Under the pieces are notes generated by a model, which searched no databases, was not told where the DNA came from, and saw only the letters and a list, made by a program, of their open reading frames with translations. A stretch of 64,000 bases of DNA from CBDIDH01 sp965277595 (GTDB taxonomy: Bacteria; Planctomycetota; Planctomycetia; Isosphaerales; Isosphaeraceae), in NCBI GenBank assembly GCA_965277595.1, contig CBDIDH010000001.1:248001-312000 (forward strand), given 5' to 3'. This document shows positions 1 through 8,740 of the stretch, in pieces. Position numbers and translations under genes: made by a program. Every line of letters begins with the position of its first letter. Positions within the stretch are counted from its first letter, which is position 1.

Positions 1-54
1 GATCCCGCCCAGTACGACCGGAGCAAACACAAGTATCACGATAGGTGAGAGCAT
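1..54 (-). CDS. Membrane protein, N-terminus only (cut by window edge)
   Basis: Reading the minus strand from the ATG at 54 gives 18 codons, MLSPIVILVFAPVVLGGI, which look like the start of a first transmembrane helix. An AGGAAGGA ribosome-binding site lies about 8 bases upstream (55-70 on the plus strand). No stop occurs before the window edge. The family cannot be named from 18 residues; a transporter or other polytopic membrane protein is plausible. It is divergent from the channel gene at 273. Confidence 0.5.
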   Translation of the reverse strand, partial: MLSPIVILVFAPVVLGGI

Positions 55-159
55 GTCGGTCCTTCCTCTTCACTCGATCGAGCGTGAGCATCACGCCCTT
101 CCAGAGAAGAACCGTGGAGAGGAGGTCTCGATTAACGCCGGATTGTTACCCGTTCGGAA

Positions 160-250
160 ATGACCAATGACCAATGACCAATGACCGATGACCGATGGCA
201 AATGTTAATAAATGATGTCTTTTCCCTTGAATCTTTCGGTCATTGGTCCT
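160..250. repeat. Heptamer repeat, five direct units plus inverted partner
   Basis: Five perfect-phase units ATGACCA/ATGACCG fill 160-194. Two inverted units, CGGTCAT TGGTCCT, follow at 237-250. Bases 174-187 can pair with 237-250 with one mismatch, leaving a loop of about 50 bases. The element lies in the divergent intergenic region between the truncated membrane gene and the channel gene. Confidence 0.8.
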
Positions 251-272
251 TATCGAAGGATAATCATCGCCG

Positions 273-1439
273 TTGACTCTCTTCTCAATCCTAACCGGCG
301 TGGGAAGCGTCGTCCTGATCGCCTTGATCCTCGTCGACGCCTTTGAGGCGATGGTCTTGCCGAGGCGGATCGCGCACGGCTTTCGGTTCGCCCGGCTCTT
401 TTACGTCCACTCATGGCGTCCCTGGTCGGCGATCGCGTGTCGGGTGACCCCATTAAAACGGCGGAACAACTACCTGAGCATCTTCGGGCCGCTCTCGATC
501 CTGGTGCTGATGGGATTCTGGTCGGTCGGCCTGATCGTCGGCTTCGGGCTCCTGCAATGGTCGCTCGGCTCGGTGCTCAACCTACCCGGCGGCCGTAACG
601 GCGCGACGGCGAGCCTGGCCGATTACCTCTACATGAGCGGCGTGACTCTCTTCACGCTCGGCTACGGCGACGTGACCCCGGCCAGGCCGCTCGGTCGGTT
701 CATCGCGGTGGCCGAGACCGGCCTCGGTTACGCGCTCCTGGCGGTCGTCATCAGTTACCTGCCCGTCATCTATCAGACCTTCTCGAGACGCGAGGTCACG
801 ATTGCCCTGATGGACGCCCGCGCCGGCTCTCCGCCGACCGCGGCGCAGCTCTTGATCCGACTCGCCGGGGGCCGCGATCCCTCCCGACTCGACCGGTTCA
901 TGGAAGAATGGGAACGCTGGGCGGCCGAGGTTCTCGAAAGCCACATCTCCTTCCCGGTCCTCAGCTATTATCGGTCGCAGCACGACAACCAGTCGTGGCT
1001 GGCCGCCCTGACGGCGATCCTCGACACCTCGGCCCTGGTCATCTCCGGCGTGGGCGGAATCAACCCGCATCAGGCTCGTCTGACCTTCGCGACCGCCCGG
1101 CACACGGTGGTTGACCTGGCCCAGGTTTACCTCGTCGCCCCCGCCGAAGCCGACGCCAACCGCCTTCCCGCCGACCGCCTCCGCCGCCTCCGCGACGACT
1201 TCCGCGCCGCGGGCATCGACATCCGCGAGGGGGAGGACGTCGACAACCGCCTGATCGAGCTTCGAGGCATGTACGAGCCTTTCCTTCAGGCTCTCGCGCA
1301 CCACTTCCTGCTTCCGCTCCCCCCCGTGATTGCCGAGACAAACCCCGTCGACAACTGGCAAACCAGCGCCTGGATGCGTCGAACGCGCGGCCTGGGTGCC
1401 CTCGCCCTCCCCGAACCGGGCGACGACCACCGCGATTGA
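273..1439 (+). CDS. Potassium channel family protein
   Basis: A 388-residue membrane protein with a two-TM-type ion channel pore. The selectivity filter is visible as TLGYGDVTP near residues 128-136, preceded by a pore helix and followed by a membrane helix (about 145-168). Other hydrophobic segments lie near residues 5-25 and 68-95, so three or four TM segments in all. The C-terminal 200 residues are soluble and unassigned. The frame opens with TTG at 273 right after an in-frame stop at 261, so no upstream ATG exists. K+ conduction follows from the GYGD filter; gating ligand unknown. It is transcribed away from the truncated membrane gene at 1-54. Confidence 0.85.
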   Translation: MTLFSILTGVGSVVLIALILVDAFEAMVLPRRIAHGFRFARLFYVHSWRPWSAIACRVTPLKRRNNYLSIFGPLSILVLMGFWSVGLIVGFGLLQWSLGSVLNLPGGRNGATASLADYLYMSGVTLFTLGYGDVTPARPLGRFIAVAETGLGYALLAVVISYLPVIYQTFSRREVTIALMDARAGSPPTAAQLLIRLAGGRDPSRLDRFMEEWERWAAEVLESHISFPVLSYYRSQHDNQSWLAALTAILDTSALVISGVGGINPHQARLTFATARHTVVDLAQVYLVAPAEADANRLPADRLRRLRDDFRAAGIDIREGEDVDNRLIELRGMYEPFLQALAHHFLLPLPPVIAETNPVDNWQTSAWMRRTRGLGALALPEPGDDHRD

Positions 1440-1589
1440 ATGTCCAATACTTCCAGCCCCGCTCGAACCGCAAACACCGATCCGCCCGCGGAAAGGTTCC
1501 TTTGAGAAAATCTTATGAATTTGGCATCTGATATGCTTCGTTCAGGATTATCAACGCCCCTTCACTCCTGTTAAGAGGGAATCTCAGAG

Positions 1590-1982
1590 ATGGCCACCAC
1601 AACGACCAAACGCGATTCAGATATTGACATGACCGAGCCCAACCAGGTTTCCGACGAGGCGATTCGTGAACTTTCGAACGCCTTCAAGCTCCTGAGCGAC
1701 GAGACGAGACTACGCATCCTCTTCTATCTCGTCCAGAACCAGGAACTGCACGTCACCGACCTCTGCGACCGCCTCGGCCAGAGCCAGCCCGCCGTCAGCC
1801 ACCACCTGGCGCTCTTGCGTGTCTCCGGCCTGATCGAACCGCGCCGCGAGGGCAAGCACAACTTTTACAGCGTTCGCACCGAGACCTTCGGCGACCTCCT
1901 CCTGAGCCTCTTCTCCACGGCTGGCGAGATGCCCAAGAAAGTGCGCTTCCACGACTTCACCCTGAACTATCAGGCCCGCTAA
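1590..1982 (+). CDS. ArsR/SmtB-family winged-helix transcriptional regulator
   Basis: A 130-residue DNA-binding protein. Residues about 30-110 form the ArsR winged helix: a FKLLSDETRLRILFYL helix, then CDRLGQSQPAVSHHLALLRVSGLI as recognition helix and wing start. No paired-cysteine metal site of the ELCVCD type is present; CD in the third helix is the only hint, so metal sensing is not supported. An AGAGGGA sequence lies about 12 bases before the ATG; a second Met at residue 14 is an alternative start. The gene is single and is followed by a strong hairpin terminator at 2017-2067. Targets are unknown. Confidence 0.9.
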   Translation: MATTTTKRDSDIDMTEPNQVSDEAIRELSNAFKLLSDETRLRILFYLVQNQELHVTDLCDRLGQSQPAVSHHLALLRVSGLIEPRREGKHNFYSVRTETFGDLLLSLFSTAGEMPKKVRFHDFTLNYQAR

Positions 1983-2016
1983 CCTCACCTGGGCGCGTTG
2001 AGACAGTAAAACGAGG

Positions 2017-2067
2017 AACGCAACGGCGCGGCCCCAATCTTGTGTGGCTGCGCCATTTTGCGTTTTT
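2017..2067 (+). terminator. Intrinsic terminator after the ArsR gene
   Basis: Outer arms AACGCAA (2017-2023) and TTGCGTT (2058-2064) pair perfectly. Inside them GGCGCGGCC (2025-2033) pairs with GGCTGCGCC (2046-2054), with one G-U. A T-run closes the structure at 2063-2067. It starts 35 bases after the ArsR stop codon. Confidence 0.8.
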
Positions 2068-2187
2068 CTTCGCCTGCTCGTCAACCCTGAGCAAGACACT
2101 CACAAATCAGGCAAAGCTCTTCCCACGTCAGGGCGAATTCGAGCAAAGGTTTGCTGCAAACCACCCTGAGGCGGCCCTGGCCATTTC

Positions 2188-2481
2188 CTAGCGATCGGGC
2201 GTGACGCGGCCGTCGTGAAGCGCGGCCTGGATCGCCTGGATCAGGTCGTGGGCTTTCTTACGCGTTCCCGGGGTCGCCTTCGGGCCATTGGCGAGATGAC
2301 GTAGCAGCGTGCAAGCCTGTTCCAGATAAAGACCTAGCTCAATGTTTTCGTGACGCTCATGGAGCCAGGCGTTCATCAAGGTCGCACATTCATCGGGGTC
2401 GTTGACAGGATAGATGCCGGTGGTGGTTGAGGCCCCATCAGAGGGGATCGTTTCGAGAGGAAGCTCGTACCAACTTCTCAT
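2188..2481 (-). CDS. Hypothetical protein, 97 residues
   Basis: A small soluble protein with no signal peptide or TM helix and no domain I recognise. The sequence is mixed helical, with an acidic N-terminal half and a Lys/Arg-containing C-terminal helix. The start at ATG 2481 is preferred because AAGGAG lies about 9 bases upstream; a longer TTG start at 2502 is possible. It lies convergent to the ArsR gene and downstream of rsmH on the same strand, separated by about 325 bases. Codon usage looks like its neighbours. Function unknown. Confidence 0.55.
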   Translation of the reverse strand: MRSWYELPLETIPSDGASTTTGIYPVNDPDECATLMNAWLHERHENIELGLYLEQACTLLRHLANGPKATPGTRKKAHDLIQAIQAALHDGRVTPDR

Positions 2482-2806
2482 GGCTTTTGGCTCCTTCGCC
2501 AATCGCTCACCCTCGGCGGCCCGGTGACATCCACGGGCTCACGCCGTTCGGGGAGAAGACGCGCCATTCCTGGCGTTGATCTCGGGTCCAGGCGTGCCGA
2601 GTTCACGCGTAATCCCTTTTTTTGCAAAGAGGGCGTTCCGACTTTCTTTCCGTCCGCCGGAAATCTGACAGATCGAAAGTGTGTCGCCACAATCCTTTGG
2701 GAGCCTGCCAGGGGCCATTACTGGCCAACCCGGCCGCCATCGTCTTCAGCCTGCTTCTGGTATCTTGGTCAAGATTTTCCGGCCGGTCAAAGGAAAAATC
2801 ACCTTT
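2482..2806. other. Intergenic, nothing firm recognised
   Basis: Between rsmH (stop at 2807) and the small hypothetical gene. It contains a T-tract near 2618-2625 and short imperfect palindromes, but no convincing gene, terminator or operator. It probably carries the promoter of the small minus-strand gene. Confidence 0.4.
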
Positions 2807-3898
2807 TCAACTCCCCGGCCCGGCCGACGTCCGGGAAGTAGAGTACGCAAAAGGTCGGACGGCAAACCGGAGTTTCGCGGAGGTCGCCCTGGGGTTGGCC
2901 CGAACCTCGTCCGGCTGAGCCCGAATGACGTCCCGGTTTGTTTCCGCATACGTTCCATCCCGAAGGCCGTCGCGAAACGCCCCCTTCACCCGGCGATCCT
3001 CGCCCGAATGAAACGTCAATACCGCGACCCGCCCTCCCGCCTTGAGGCAGTAAGGGAGGTTGCGGAGAAACGCCTCCAGAGCGGCGAACTCGTCGTTGAC
3101 GGCAATGCGGAGCGCCTGAAATACACGGCGGACCGCGATCTCGGGGTCGGATTTCTGGCTTCTCGGCAGGTGTTCATGGATGCTTGAGACAACCCTGACG
3201 AGTTCTCGGGTCGTGACGATCGATGCGCGACTGTGGGCGATCAAAATCGCGCGGGCAAGCTCCTGGGCGTTCGGTTCGTCGGCGTTCTCGGCGAGGATCA
3301 GGGCGAGCCGGGCGGGGTCGAGCGTCGAGAGCAGATCCGAGGCAGACAGGCCGCGCCCGGGGTTCATCCGCATGTCGAGCGGTCCGTCGGTCTTGAAGCT
3401 GAAGCCGCGGCGGGGGTCGTCAATCTGCATCGACGAAACGCCGAGATCGGCGAGAATCAGGTCCGCGCCTTCAGGACCCTCCTCCGCGAGAAATCGCGGC
3501 AGCGCGGCGTAATTCGTCCGGCGGACGACGATCGAGGACTCGGGAAAACCGAGTTCCCTGAGCCTTCGCTCGGTCTTCGGCAACTCGATCGGATCGGCGT
3601 CGAGGCCGAGCAAGCGCCCACCGGGCTGCACCGCGGCAAGCAAGGCCCGCGCATGGCCGCCGTGGCCTAGCGTCGCATCCACGGCCAGGTCGCCCGGCCT
3701 GGGCGCGAGCGCCTCGATGACCTCGCGAACCATGATCGGCCTGTGCGAACCGGCGGGCGTCTTGCCTCCGGCAATGACCTTCGCGACGTCCCCGGCATAC
3801 CGGTCGGGCTGATGCTCCTTGTACTTCTCGTGGAAGAACCTGGGGTTCTTGCCGCGATACCTGGGCCGTCTCCGGGGCTTCTCGGCGTCTTCGGTCAT
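2807..3898 (-). CDS. rsmH: 16S rRNA (cytosine(1402)-N(4))-methyltransferase RsmH
   Basis: S-adenosylmethionine-dependent methyltransferase that modifies C1402 of 16S rRNA in the ribosomal P site. The family signature is clear: HRPIMVREVIEAL, then VDATLGHGGHARALL (SAM-binding loop), ADLGVSSMQIDDPRRGFSF, GPLDMRMN, and the C-terminal NPRATSAKLR motif. At 363 residues from ATG 3898 it is longer than the usual ~310, owing to a basic N-terminal extension of about 45 residues (RRRPRYRGKNPRFFHEKYKEH). A TTG start ten codons upstream is less likely. In many bacteria the gene sits in the dcw cluster beside mraZ and ftsI; here no such neighbours are seen. Confidence 0.95.
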   Translation of the reverse strand: MTEDAEKPRRRPRYRGKNPRFFHEKYKEHQPDRYAGDVAKVIAGGKTPAGSHRPIMVREVIEALAPRPGDLAVDATLGHGGHARALLAAVQPGGRLLGLDADPIELPKTERRLRELGFPESSIVVRRTNYAALPRFLAEEGPEGADLILADLGVSSMQIDDPRRGFSFKTDGPLDMRMNPGRGLSASDLLSTLDPARLALILAENADEPNAQELARAILIAHSRASIVTTRELVRVVSSIHEHLPRSQKSDPEIAVRRVFQALRIAVNDEFAALEAFLRNLPYCLKAGGRVAVLTFHSGEDRRVKGAFRDGLRDGTYAETNRDVIRAQPDEVRANPRATSAKLRFAVRPFAYSTSRTSAGPGS

Positions 3899-4567
3899 GC
3901 GATCACGTCGGGTCCAATAAAGAGTCAAAACGCCCAGCCATCGATTCTCGGCGAAACCGCCAGGGATGACGAGAGAAAATCACGACCGAAAGCTCTCGCT
4001 CAAAAATTCATCGATCGCTCTTTTACCTATCTTACCCATATCTCGCCTCTTTCATGGATGAACGATATCACGGTTCGGCCTTGCGGAACGATCGGCCCGC
4101 GCGGGTGCTGGCGTGGCCTTTTGGCAACAGTCGGGAGCGACTGTTGAGTTTTCAGCACATTTTTCTGCGATCGATACGACCCTGTTGTCGACCGTGCCGA
4201 TTGTGAGCTACACTTCTGTTGTGACGGGGCAGGTGCGATGGACGCACTGCCAAAGGCTCATCGGGGAGCCTCACCAACGTGAACGGCTTCCGCCTTCGGT
4301 CGGAACTTCCACAGACCGGGTCGGCGGGCCGGGCGCCTTGACGTCGCCTGATCCGGCGGCGGGCGACAACCAACGACGCTCTCTCTGTCCTGTCAGAGCC
4401 GACAACCTCAATCGGTCGGGGCGAGGCGCTCCCGCGCCGCCCAGGCGCGGCTGGACCTTTCGTTCAAAGGTTCGCGGAACTCTCGGACGGGATCATCGCA
4501 AACAATCGGGTCAGACCCGACTGGCCCGCGAAGAAGGCGAAGGCGCGAGGAACTCAGGAGGTCAACG
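3899..4567. other. Long divergent intergenic region with one perfect inverted repeat
   Basis: About 670 bases between rsmH (minus) and the ATPase gene (plus). An AT-richer stretch at about 4010-4060 may hold promoters. The only strong structure is the 9-bp inverted repeat at 4125-4146. Open frames here lack ribosome sites and look like GC-driven shadows. Confidence 0.45.
4125..4146. promoter_or_regulatory. Perfect 9-bp inverted repeat (candidate operator or hairpin)
   Basis: CAACAGTCG-GGAG-CGACTGTTG, a perfect palindrome with a 4-base spacer. It sits in a divergent promoter region, so termination of an upstream gene is unlikely. A dimeric repressor site or a 5'-leader hairpin for the gene at 4568 are the main options. 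Confidence 0.5.
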
Positions 4568-5254
4568 ATGACAACGACGATGACGTCGGACGTCTTGCCC
4601 GCGATCGACGAGGCGGGATCGATCAAGCGGCCTGTCCGCGCTCGCAAAGGGGCCGAGGCGATGACTGCGTTCGGAAGCGACGACGCCGGGCGAGAGATTC
4701 TGGCCCGACGCCTCGCGTCGACGCTCGACCGCGAGCCGGCCCAGGCTTCTGGGTCGGTCCTGCTCGTCGAGTTCACGCTGGAGAGCGACACGAACCTGAT
4801 CCCCGCCACGATTGACCGGCTCCGAGAGATCGCCGCCCGGTTCGGCCTCTTTGACGAGCGTACCGCGAGCCGGGTTGATCTTGCCCTGCACGAGACGCTC
4901 GTCAACGGCATCTATCACGGCAACCTGGAGCTTAGCTCCGACCTCCGCCAGGATGGCGAGACCGCCTTTCACCGTCTCGCCGCGCGGCGACGGTTCGAGG
5001 CTCCCTATTGCACCCGTCGACTTTTCATCACCGTCCGGTTCAGCCAGGCCGAGGCCATTTACGTCGTCCGCGACGAGGGTCCTGGCTTTGACCCGCTGAA
5101 CATTCCCGACCCCTTTGATCCGATGGGCCTCGAACGCATCGGCGGCCGAGGTCTGCTGTTGATCCGGTCCTTCATGGACTCGGTCTCGTTCAACGCCCTG
5201 GGCAACGAGATCACTCTCACGAAGGCCCGTTCCCAAGGCGCCGAATGTTCGTAG
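4568..5254 (+). CDS. Anti-sigma-factor-type ATP-binding protein (HATPase_c, RsbW-like)
   Basis: A 228-residue protein whose residues about 65-215 form a GHKL-type ATPase. The N-box-like segment is DLALHETLVNGIYHGNL, the G1 box is VRDEGPGFD, and the G2-like box is GGRGLLLIRSFMDSV. No phosphoacceptor histidine domain precedes it, so it matches the RsbW/SpoIIAB serine-kinase or anti-sigma regulator class rather than a histidine kinase. A near-consensus AGGAGGT at 4556-4562 precedes the ATG by 5 bases. No partner anti-anti-sigma or sigma gene is adjacent, so its target is unknown. About 60 N-terminal residues are unassigned. Confidence 0.85.
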   Translation: MTTTMTSDVLPAIDEAGSIKRPVRARKGAEAMTAFGSDDAGREILARRLASTLDREPAQASGSVLLVEFTLESDTNLIPATIDRLREIAARFGLFDERTASRVDLALHETLVNGIYHGNLELSSDLRQDGETAFHRLAARRRFEAPYCTRRLFITVRFSQAEAIYVVRDEGPGFDPLNIPDPFDPMGLERIGGRGLLLIRSFMDSVSFNALGNEITLTKARSQGAECS

Positions 5255-5284
5255 CCGCGTGATGGTTCCAGCCCTGACTCGACC

Positions 5285-7432
5285 TCAATCCCGGGCTCGA
5301 TCTCCGGTGAGTTGCTGATAGAGCGGCAGGTGTCGGTAATAGACTTCGAGAATCAGAAGCGAGATCGCTGTTTCATAAACGCGTCCCCCCGAATCGCCCC
5401 ATTTATCGGTCGACGGCCGTTGCGGGTGCCAGCTTCCCGAGGCGGGTCCGTCGTTCGACTGGGTGGCGACGAGGAGGTCGCGGAGCTTCGGGTTCCAGGT
5501 GGACCAGTCGGGTCCGCCAAGGTGATACATGACCTGCGTCGCGTAGTACCAGTAATAGAGGTTGCGGGCGTCGACCTTCGGCAGGTTGGCGAGCAGGTAC
5601 TGGCCCCCCACCGTCATCGACTCCGAAGAGCGCGGCATGCCAAGGTACTGGCGACACAGTAGCGCCTCGGCCGTTAACGACGGCCTCGCCTCGCGACCCG
5701 GCTGGTATCCGTAGAGCAACTTCCGAGGCCCCGCGGCGACGGAGTCAAGCCAATGCGCCGCCAGGCGATAGGTCTCGGCCGGAACAGGCAAGCCGGCCAT
5801 CTCGGCGCTCTTGAGGGCCATGACCTGCCAGCCGAAGACCGACGTATCGCCGCCGCCTCGGGGACTGTATCGCCAGCCTCCGGTTTGCGGGTCCTGCGCC
5901 TCGACGATGAACTTGACCGCCTTCTCGCAAGGACCGCGCAGGGCCGGGTCGGCGGTCAGTCCGAAGGCTTCGCAAAGAGCGATCGAGGCGAGCCCGTGGC
6001 TGTACATCTGCGTTCCGCCCGGCTCCGACAGGCAGCCGTCGGCCTTCTGGTGGGCGACAAGCCAGTTGATGCCGCGTCGAACGCTCGCGACGTGCGCCCC
6101 TTTCTCGGTCGAATGCCCCGCGCCAAGCAAGGCCATCAGCGCCAGGCCGTTCGCGGCGGCGTCGGTCTTCGCCGATCCTTGACCGTCGCACTTGTGCCCC
6201 TGACAGTGCAGGTCTTCCAGGCTCCAGTTCCCGTCGCTCCCTTGATGCGCCACGAGCCAGGCCAGACCGCGCTCGACTGCCGCCTCGGACGCCTCGGTCC
6301 CCCCCATTGTCTTGACGAGGTCCTTGCGAACCTCCGCCGGCCTGAGCGCGAAGGTGAGCCGCAAGGCGTTCAGGTCGGCCGAGGGCATGACCACCGCCTC
6401 GGTCTCGGGCGTCGGCAGACGCACGACCGGCAGAGGCGGCGGCGCGACATCCAGCTTCGGCGTGGGCAAGGGAAGCGGCTCCAACCGCGGCACCGACGGC
6501 TCCAGCCGGGGTAGCTCGCGCAGCGCCGGAGCGGGATTTATTGCGATTTCCACATCCTTGAGTGTCGCCTTCGGCAAGGACGCGTTCGCGGGGGCCTTGA
6601 CCATCGGCTCGGACGTCTTCGGTTCGAGGCGAGCCAGACGCGGAATCTCGGGCAAATCCTCGTGGAAACGCTCGCGCTGCGCGATCACGGGGATCTGGAC
6701 TGGATCGGTCGTCGGCTCGCGCCGGATTTCGTGGGAAATGGGATCAGGCATCGCCCGCATGGCGAACGGCCGAGGCGCTGGTAAAAACGGGTCGGCGGCC
6801 GGCGGCCCGAGATCGGCCTCGCGTCGGCCAGGAGACGCGGCGGGGGCCTGGAAATCGGGATCGGGCACCCTCGCGACGGCCAGTAGCTTCGGGGCCTCGG
6901 GCTCGGGCATCTCCGGCAAGGACGCCGCGACGCGCGGCAGGTTCGACGGTTCCACGCCGCGTTCTGGCTCGCGCTCGATTCGAGGCAAGAAGACCACCCG
7001 ACCCGGCGGCAAGGCCAGCGCCTGGGCATCGTTGAGCGTGGGCGCGATCCCCTTCAGATCCGGGTCAAAAGGCACATCGAATTCCGATCCAAGCCTGGGC
7101 GTCGGCAAGGGCGTCACCACAGGAGCGGCGGGGGGCGGACCTTCGGGCAGGGCCTCCCAGGGCAAGGCCGAACCCCCTCGGCCCGTCGGCGTGATCGAGA
7201 ACGTCTTGAGGACGACCGACCGGATCAGTTCCCGGTGGGACGCGACGACCGGAATCGCCACGAGCACCAGGTCGAGCACGAACAGCAAGCCCGCGTGAAA
7301 GAGCAGGCTGACGACCAGGAACCGGACCCTCGGCGCCTGAAATCCCGAGCCGGTTCGGAGCGCGCGCGCCAGGCCAAGGATGACCAGGAGCAGCGGAATC
7401 AGCAGCAGGGCCATCCAGGCGAGGCGGGTCAT
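5285..7432 (-). CDS. Membrane-anchored, proline-rich protein with squalene-cyclase/prenyltransferase-like repeats
   Basis: A 715-residue protein. Two hydrophobic helices (about 1-25 and 37-62) are followed by roughly 330 residues rich in Pro, Ala and Arg, probably a periplasmic linker. Residues about 380-700 are alpha/alpha-barrel repeats of the prenyltransferase/squalene-oxidase type: repeated GLAWLVAHQGSDGNWS, GINWLVAHQKADG and QDPQTGGWRYSP units. No DxDD-type cyclase motif was seen, so a binding role is more likely than catalysis. The start is well supported by AGGAGG 8 bases upstream and lies 3 bases after the ExbD stop. As last gene of the TPR-ExbB-ExbD operon it sits where TonB or TolA would be expected and shares the anchor plus Pro-rich layout. 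Confidence 0.8.
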   Translation of the reverse strand: MTRLAWMALLLIPLLLVILGLARALRTGSGFQAPRVRFLVVSLLFHAGLLFVLDLVLVAIPVVASHRELIRSVVLKTFSITPTGRGGSALPWEALPEGPPPAAPVVTPLPTPRLGSEFDVPFDPDLKGIAPTLNDAQALALPPGRVVFLPRIEREPERGVEPSNLPRVAASLPEMPEPEAPKLLAVARVPDPDFQAPAASPGRREADLGPPAADPFLPAPRPFAMRAMPDPISHEIRREPTTDPVQIPVIAQRERFHEDLPEIPRLARLEPKTSEPMVKAPANASLPKATLKDVEIAINPAPALRELPRLEPSVPRLEPLPLPTPKLDVAPPPLPVVRLPTPETEAVVMPSADLNALRLTFALRPAEVRKDLVKTMGGTEASEAAVERGLAWLVAHQGSDGNWSLEDLHCQGHKCDGQGSAKTDAAANGLALMALLGAGHSTEKGAHVASVRRGINWLVAHQKADGCLSEPGGTQMYSHGLASIALCEAFGLTADPALRGPCEKAVKFIVEAQDPQTGGWRYSPRGGGDTSVFGWQVMALKSAEMAGLPVPAETYRLAAHWLDSVAAGPRKLLYGYQPGREARPSLTAEALLCRQYLGMPRSSESMTVGGQYLLANLPKVDARNLYYWYYATQVMYHLGGPDWSTWNPKLRDLLVATQSNDGPASGSWHPQRPSTDKWGDSGGRVYETAISLLILEVYYRHLPLYQQLTGDRARD

Positions 7433-7435
7433 CGG

Positions 7436-7864
7436 TCAATCCTCCTGGACGACCGCGACGCGGTAATCCGTGATCTTCGCCGCGTTGCAGAGCGCCATGA
7501 CCCGGGCCACCGACCGCCAGTCGGCCCGGCCGTCGCCCCGGATCAAGATCGATTGCAGGCCCGGATTGTCGGCCGCGGCCTGCTTCAGCGCCGCGGCGAG
7601 CTCAGGCTCTCGAAGGGCGCGCTGTCGAACAAAATACCGCCCCTCGCGATCGACGTTGACAACCATCTCCCGGGGGGGCATCGTCATCGGCGCCGCGGCG
7701 GAGGCTTCGGGCAAGACGGCGTCAAGCTGGCGTTCTTCCTGGCCAAAGTGGGCCATCGCCATGAAAAAGATAAGCAAGTTGAAAATGATATCCACAAAAT
7801 TCACGGCGTTGATCGGTACCGCGTTGATCTCATCGATTCCCTCACCCAGCGTCGGCATGCGCAT
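7436..7864 (-). CDS. ExbD/TolR-family biopolymer transport protein
   Basis: A 142-residue inner-membrane protein of the proton-driven ExbB-ExbD/TolQ-TolR/MotA-MotB class. One TM helix (NFVDIIFNLLIFFMAMAHF, about 17-36) carries the conserved Asp (D in FVDIIFNLL) that binds the proton. A periplasmic domain follows, ending in LRGD-like IRGDGRADWRSVARVMALCNAAKI typical of the family. ATG 7864 is chosen because GAGGAG lies about 10 bases upstream; longer starts add an implausible Arg-rich tail overlapping exbB. It lies between the ExbB-like gene and the squalene-cyclase-like gene in one operon. Confidence 0.88.
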   Translation of the reverse strand: MRMPTLGEGIDEINAVPINAVNFVDIIFNLLIFFMAMAHFGQEERQLDAVLPEASAAAPMTMPPREMVVNVDREGRYFVRQRALREPELAAALKQAAADNPGLQSILIRGDGRADWRSVARVMALCNAAKITDYRVAVVQED

Positions 7865-7919
7865 CGGTCCGAGGCTCCTCGGCATTCGCTGTTCGAAATC
7901 TCGATCGGCGCGACGAACC

Positions 7920-8684
7920 TTACCAGAACTTCTCCGGCTTTCCCGACGCCGCGGGCACAGTCGGATCGAGGTTCGCCAGGGCGGGAACAAGCGGGGTCAA
8001 TCGGTCGCCGATCTCCCGGGAGAGGCGATCGAGGCGTCCCGTGAAGAAATAGGCGGCGATCAAGGCCGGAACGGCCACGAGCAGGCCGGCGGCCGTGGCG
8101 ACGAGCGCCTCATAAATTCCGCCGGCGAGCATCTCTGTCCGGTCCTTGAGTCCCGGCTGGCTCGTGACGATGAACGCGTCGATCATGCCGAAGACCGTGC
8201 CCAGCAGGCCGAGCAAGGGGGCAACGCTCGCGATCGCCGTCAGCGGGCGGATCGCCGATCGCATGATCGCCAGCTCGCGCGTCGCGGCGTCTTCGAGCGC
8301 CTTCTCGACCTCGATCAAGGGCTGTCCGACACGCAAAAGCGCGGCTTTCGCGATGTTGCTCATCGGCGATGGATATTTCTTGCAGAGTTCGTCGAGCGTC
8401 TTCGGCGTCAGCTTGCGGAGATCTCTGAGGGCGACGAGTTCATCGAGAAAGGCCGCCGGAATCACTTTGGACCGCCTCATGTTCGCCAGGCGTTCCAGCA
8501 AGACGCTCACCAGGTAGACCGAGCAAAGGCCGATCGGCACCATGATGAGGCCCCCCCTTCGAACGAGATCGCCGAGCGTCGGCCGCAAGCTCGCCGGAGC
8601 CGAATCAGCGCCGAGGGCCGTCGAGAGAAAGGCCAGGATCAGGCCGACGCCTCGGAACCGTTTCCCTATCGAGACTCGTGACAT
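7920..8684 (-). CDS. MotA/TolQ/ExbB proton channel family protein
   Basis: A 254-residue inner-membrane channel subunit. After a signal-like N-terminus (RFRGVGLILAFLSTALGADS) comes a TM helix (GGLIMVPIGLCSVYLVSVLLERL), a cytoplasmic region, and two C-terminal helices: IASVAPLLGLLGTVFGMIDAF, the family hallmark, and ALVATAAGLLVAVPALIAAYFF. ATG 8684 has AGGAAAG about 10 bases upstream; an alternative start at 8738 would lie 2 bases after the TPR gene. With the downstream ExbD partner it should form a proton-motive-force-driven motor energising an envelope process. Confidence 0.9.
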   Translation of the reverse strand: MSRVSIGKRFRGVGLILAFLSTALGADSAPASLRPTLGDLVRRGGLIMVPIGLCSVYLVSVLLERLANMRRSKVIPAAFLDELVALRDLRKLTPKTLDELCKKYPSPMSNIAKAALLRVGQPLIEVEKALEDAATRELAIMRSAIRPLTAIASVAPLLGLLGTVFGMIDAFIVTSQPGLKDRTEMLAGGIYEALVATAAGLLVAVPALIAAYFFTGRLDRLSREIGDRLTPLVPALANLDPTVPAASGKPEKFW

Positions 8685-8740
8685 CAAGGGGATCTTTCCT
8701 CGCGGGGTCATTGGGTTTTGACATCCAGCATTCGACATTT

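Noticed and set aside
1590..1982. Metal-sensing ArsR with ELCVCD motif
   Set aside because: The sequence has only a single Cys-Asp in the recognition-helix region; the paired-Cys site is absent.
4113..4571. 152-residue plus-strand open frame before the anti-sigma ATPase
   Set aside because: No ribosome site, Arg/Pro-rich noise, overlaps the start of the real gene.
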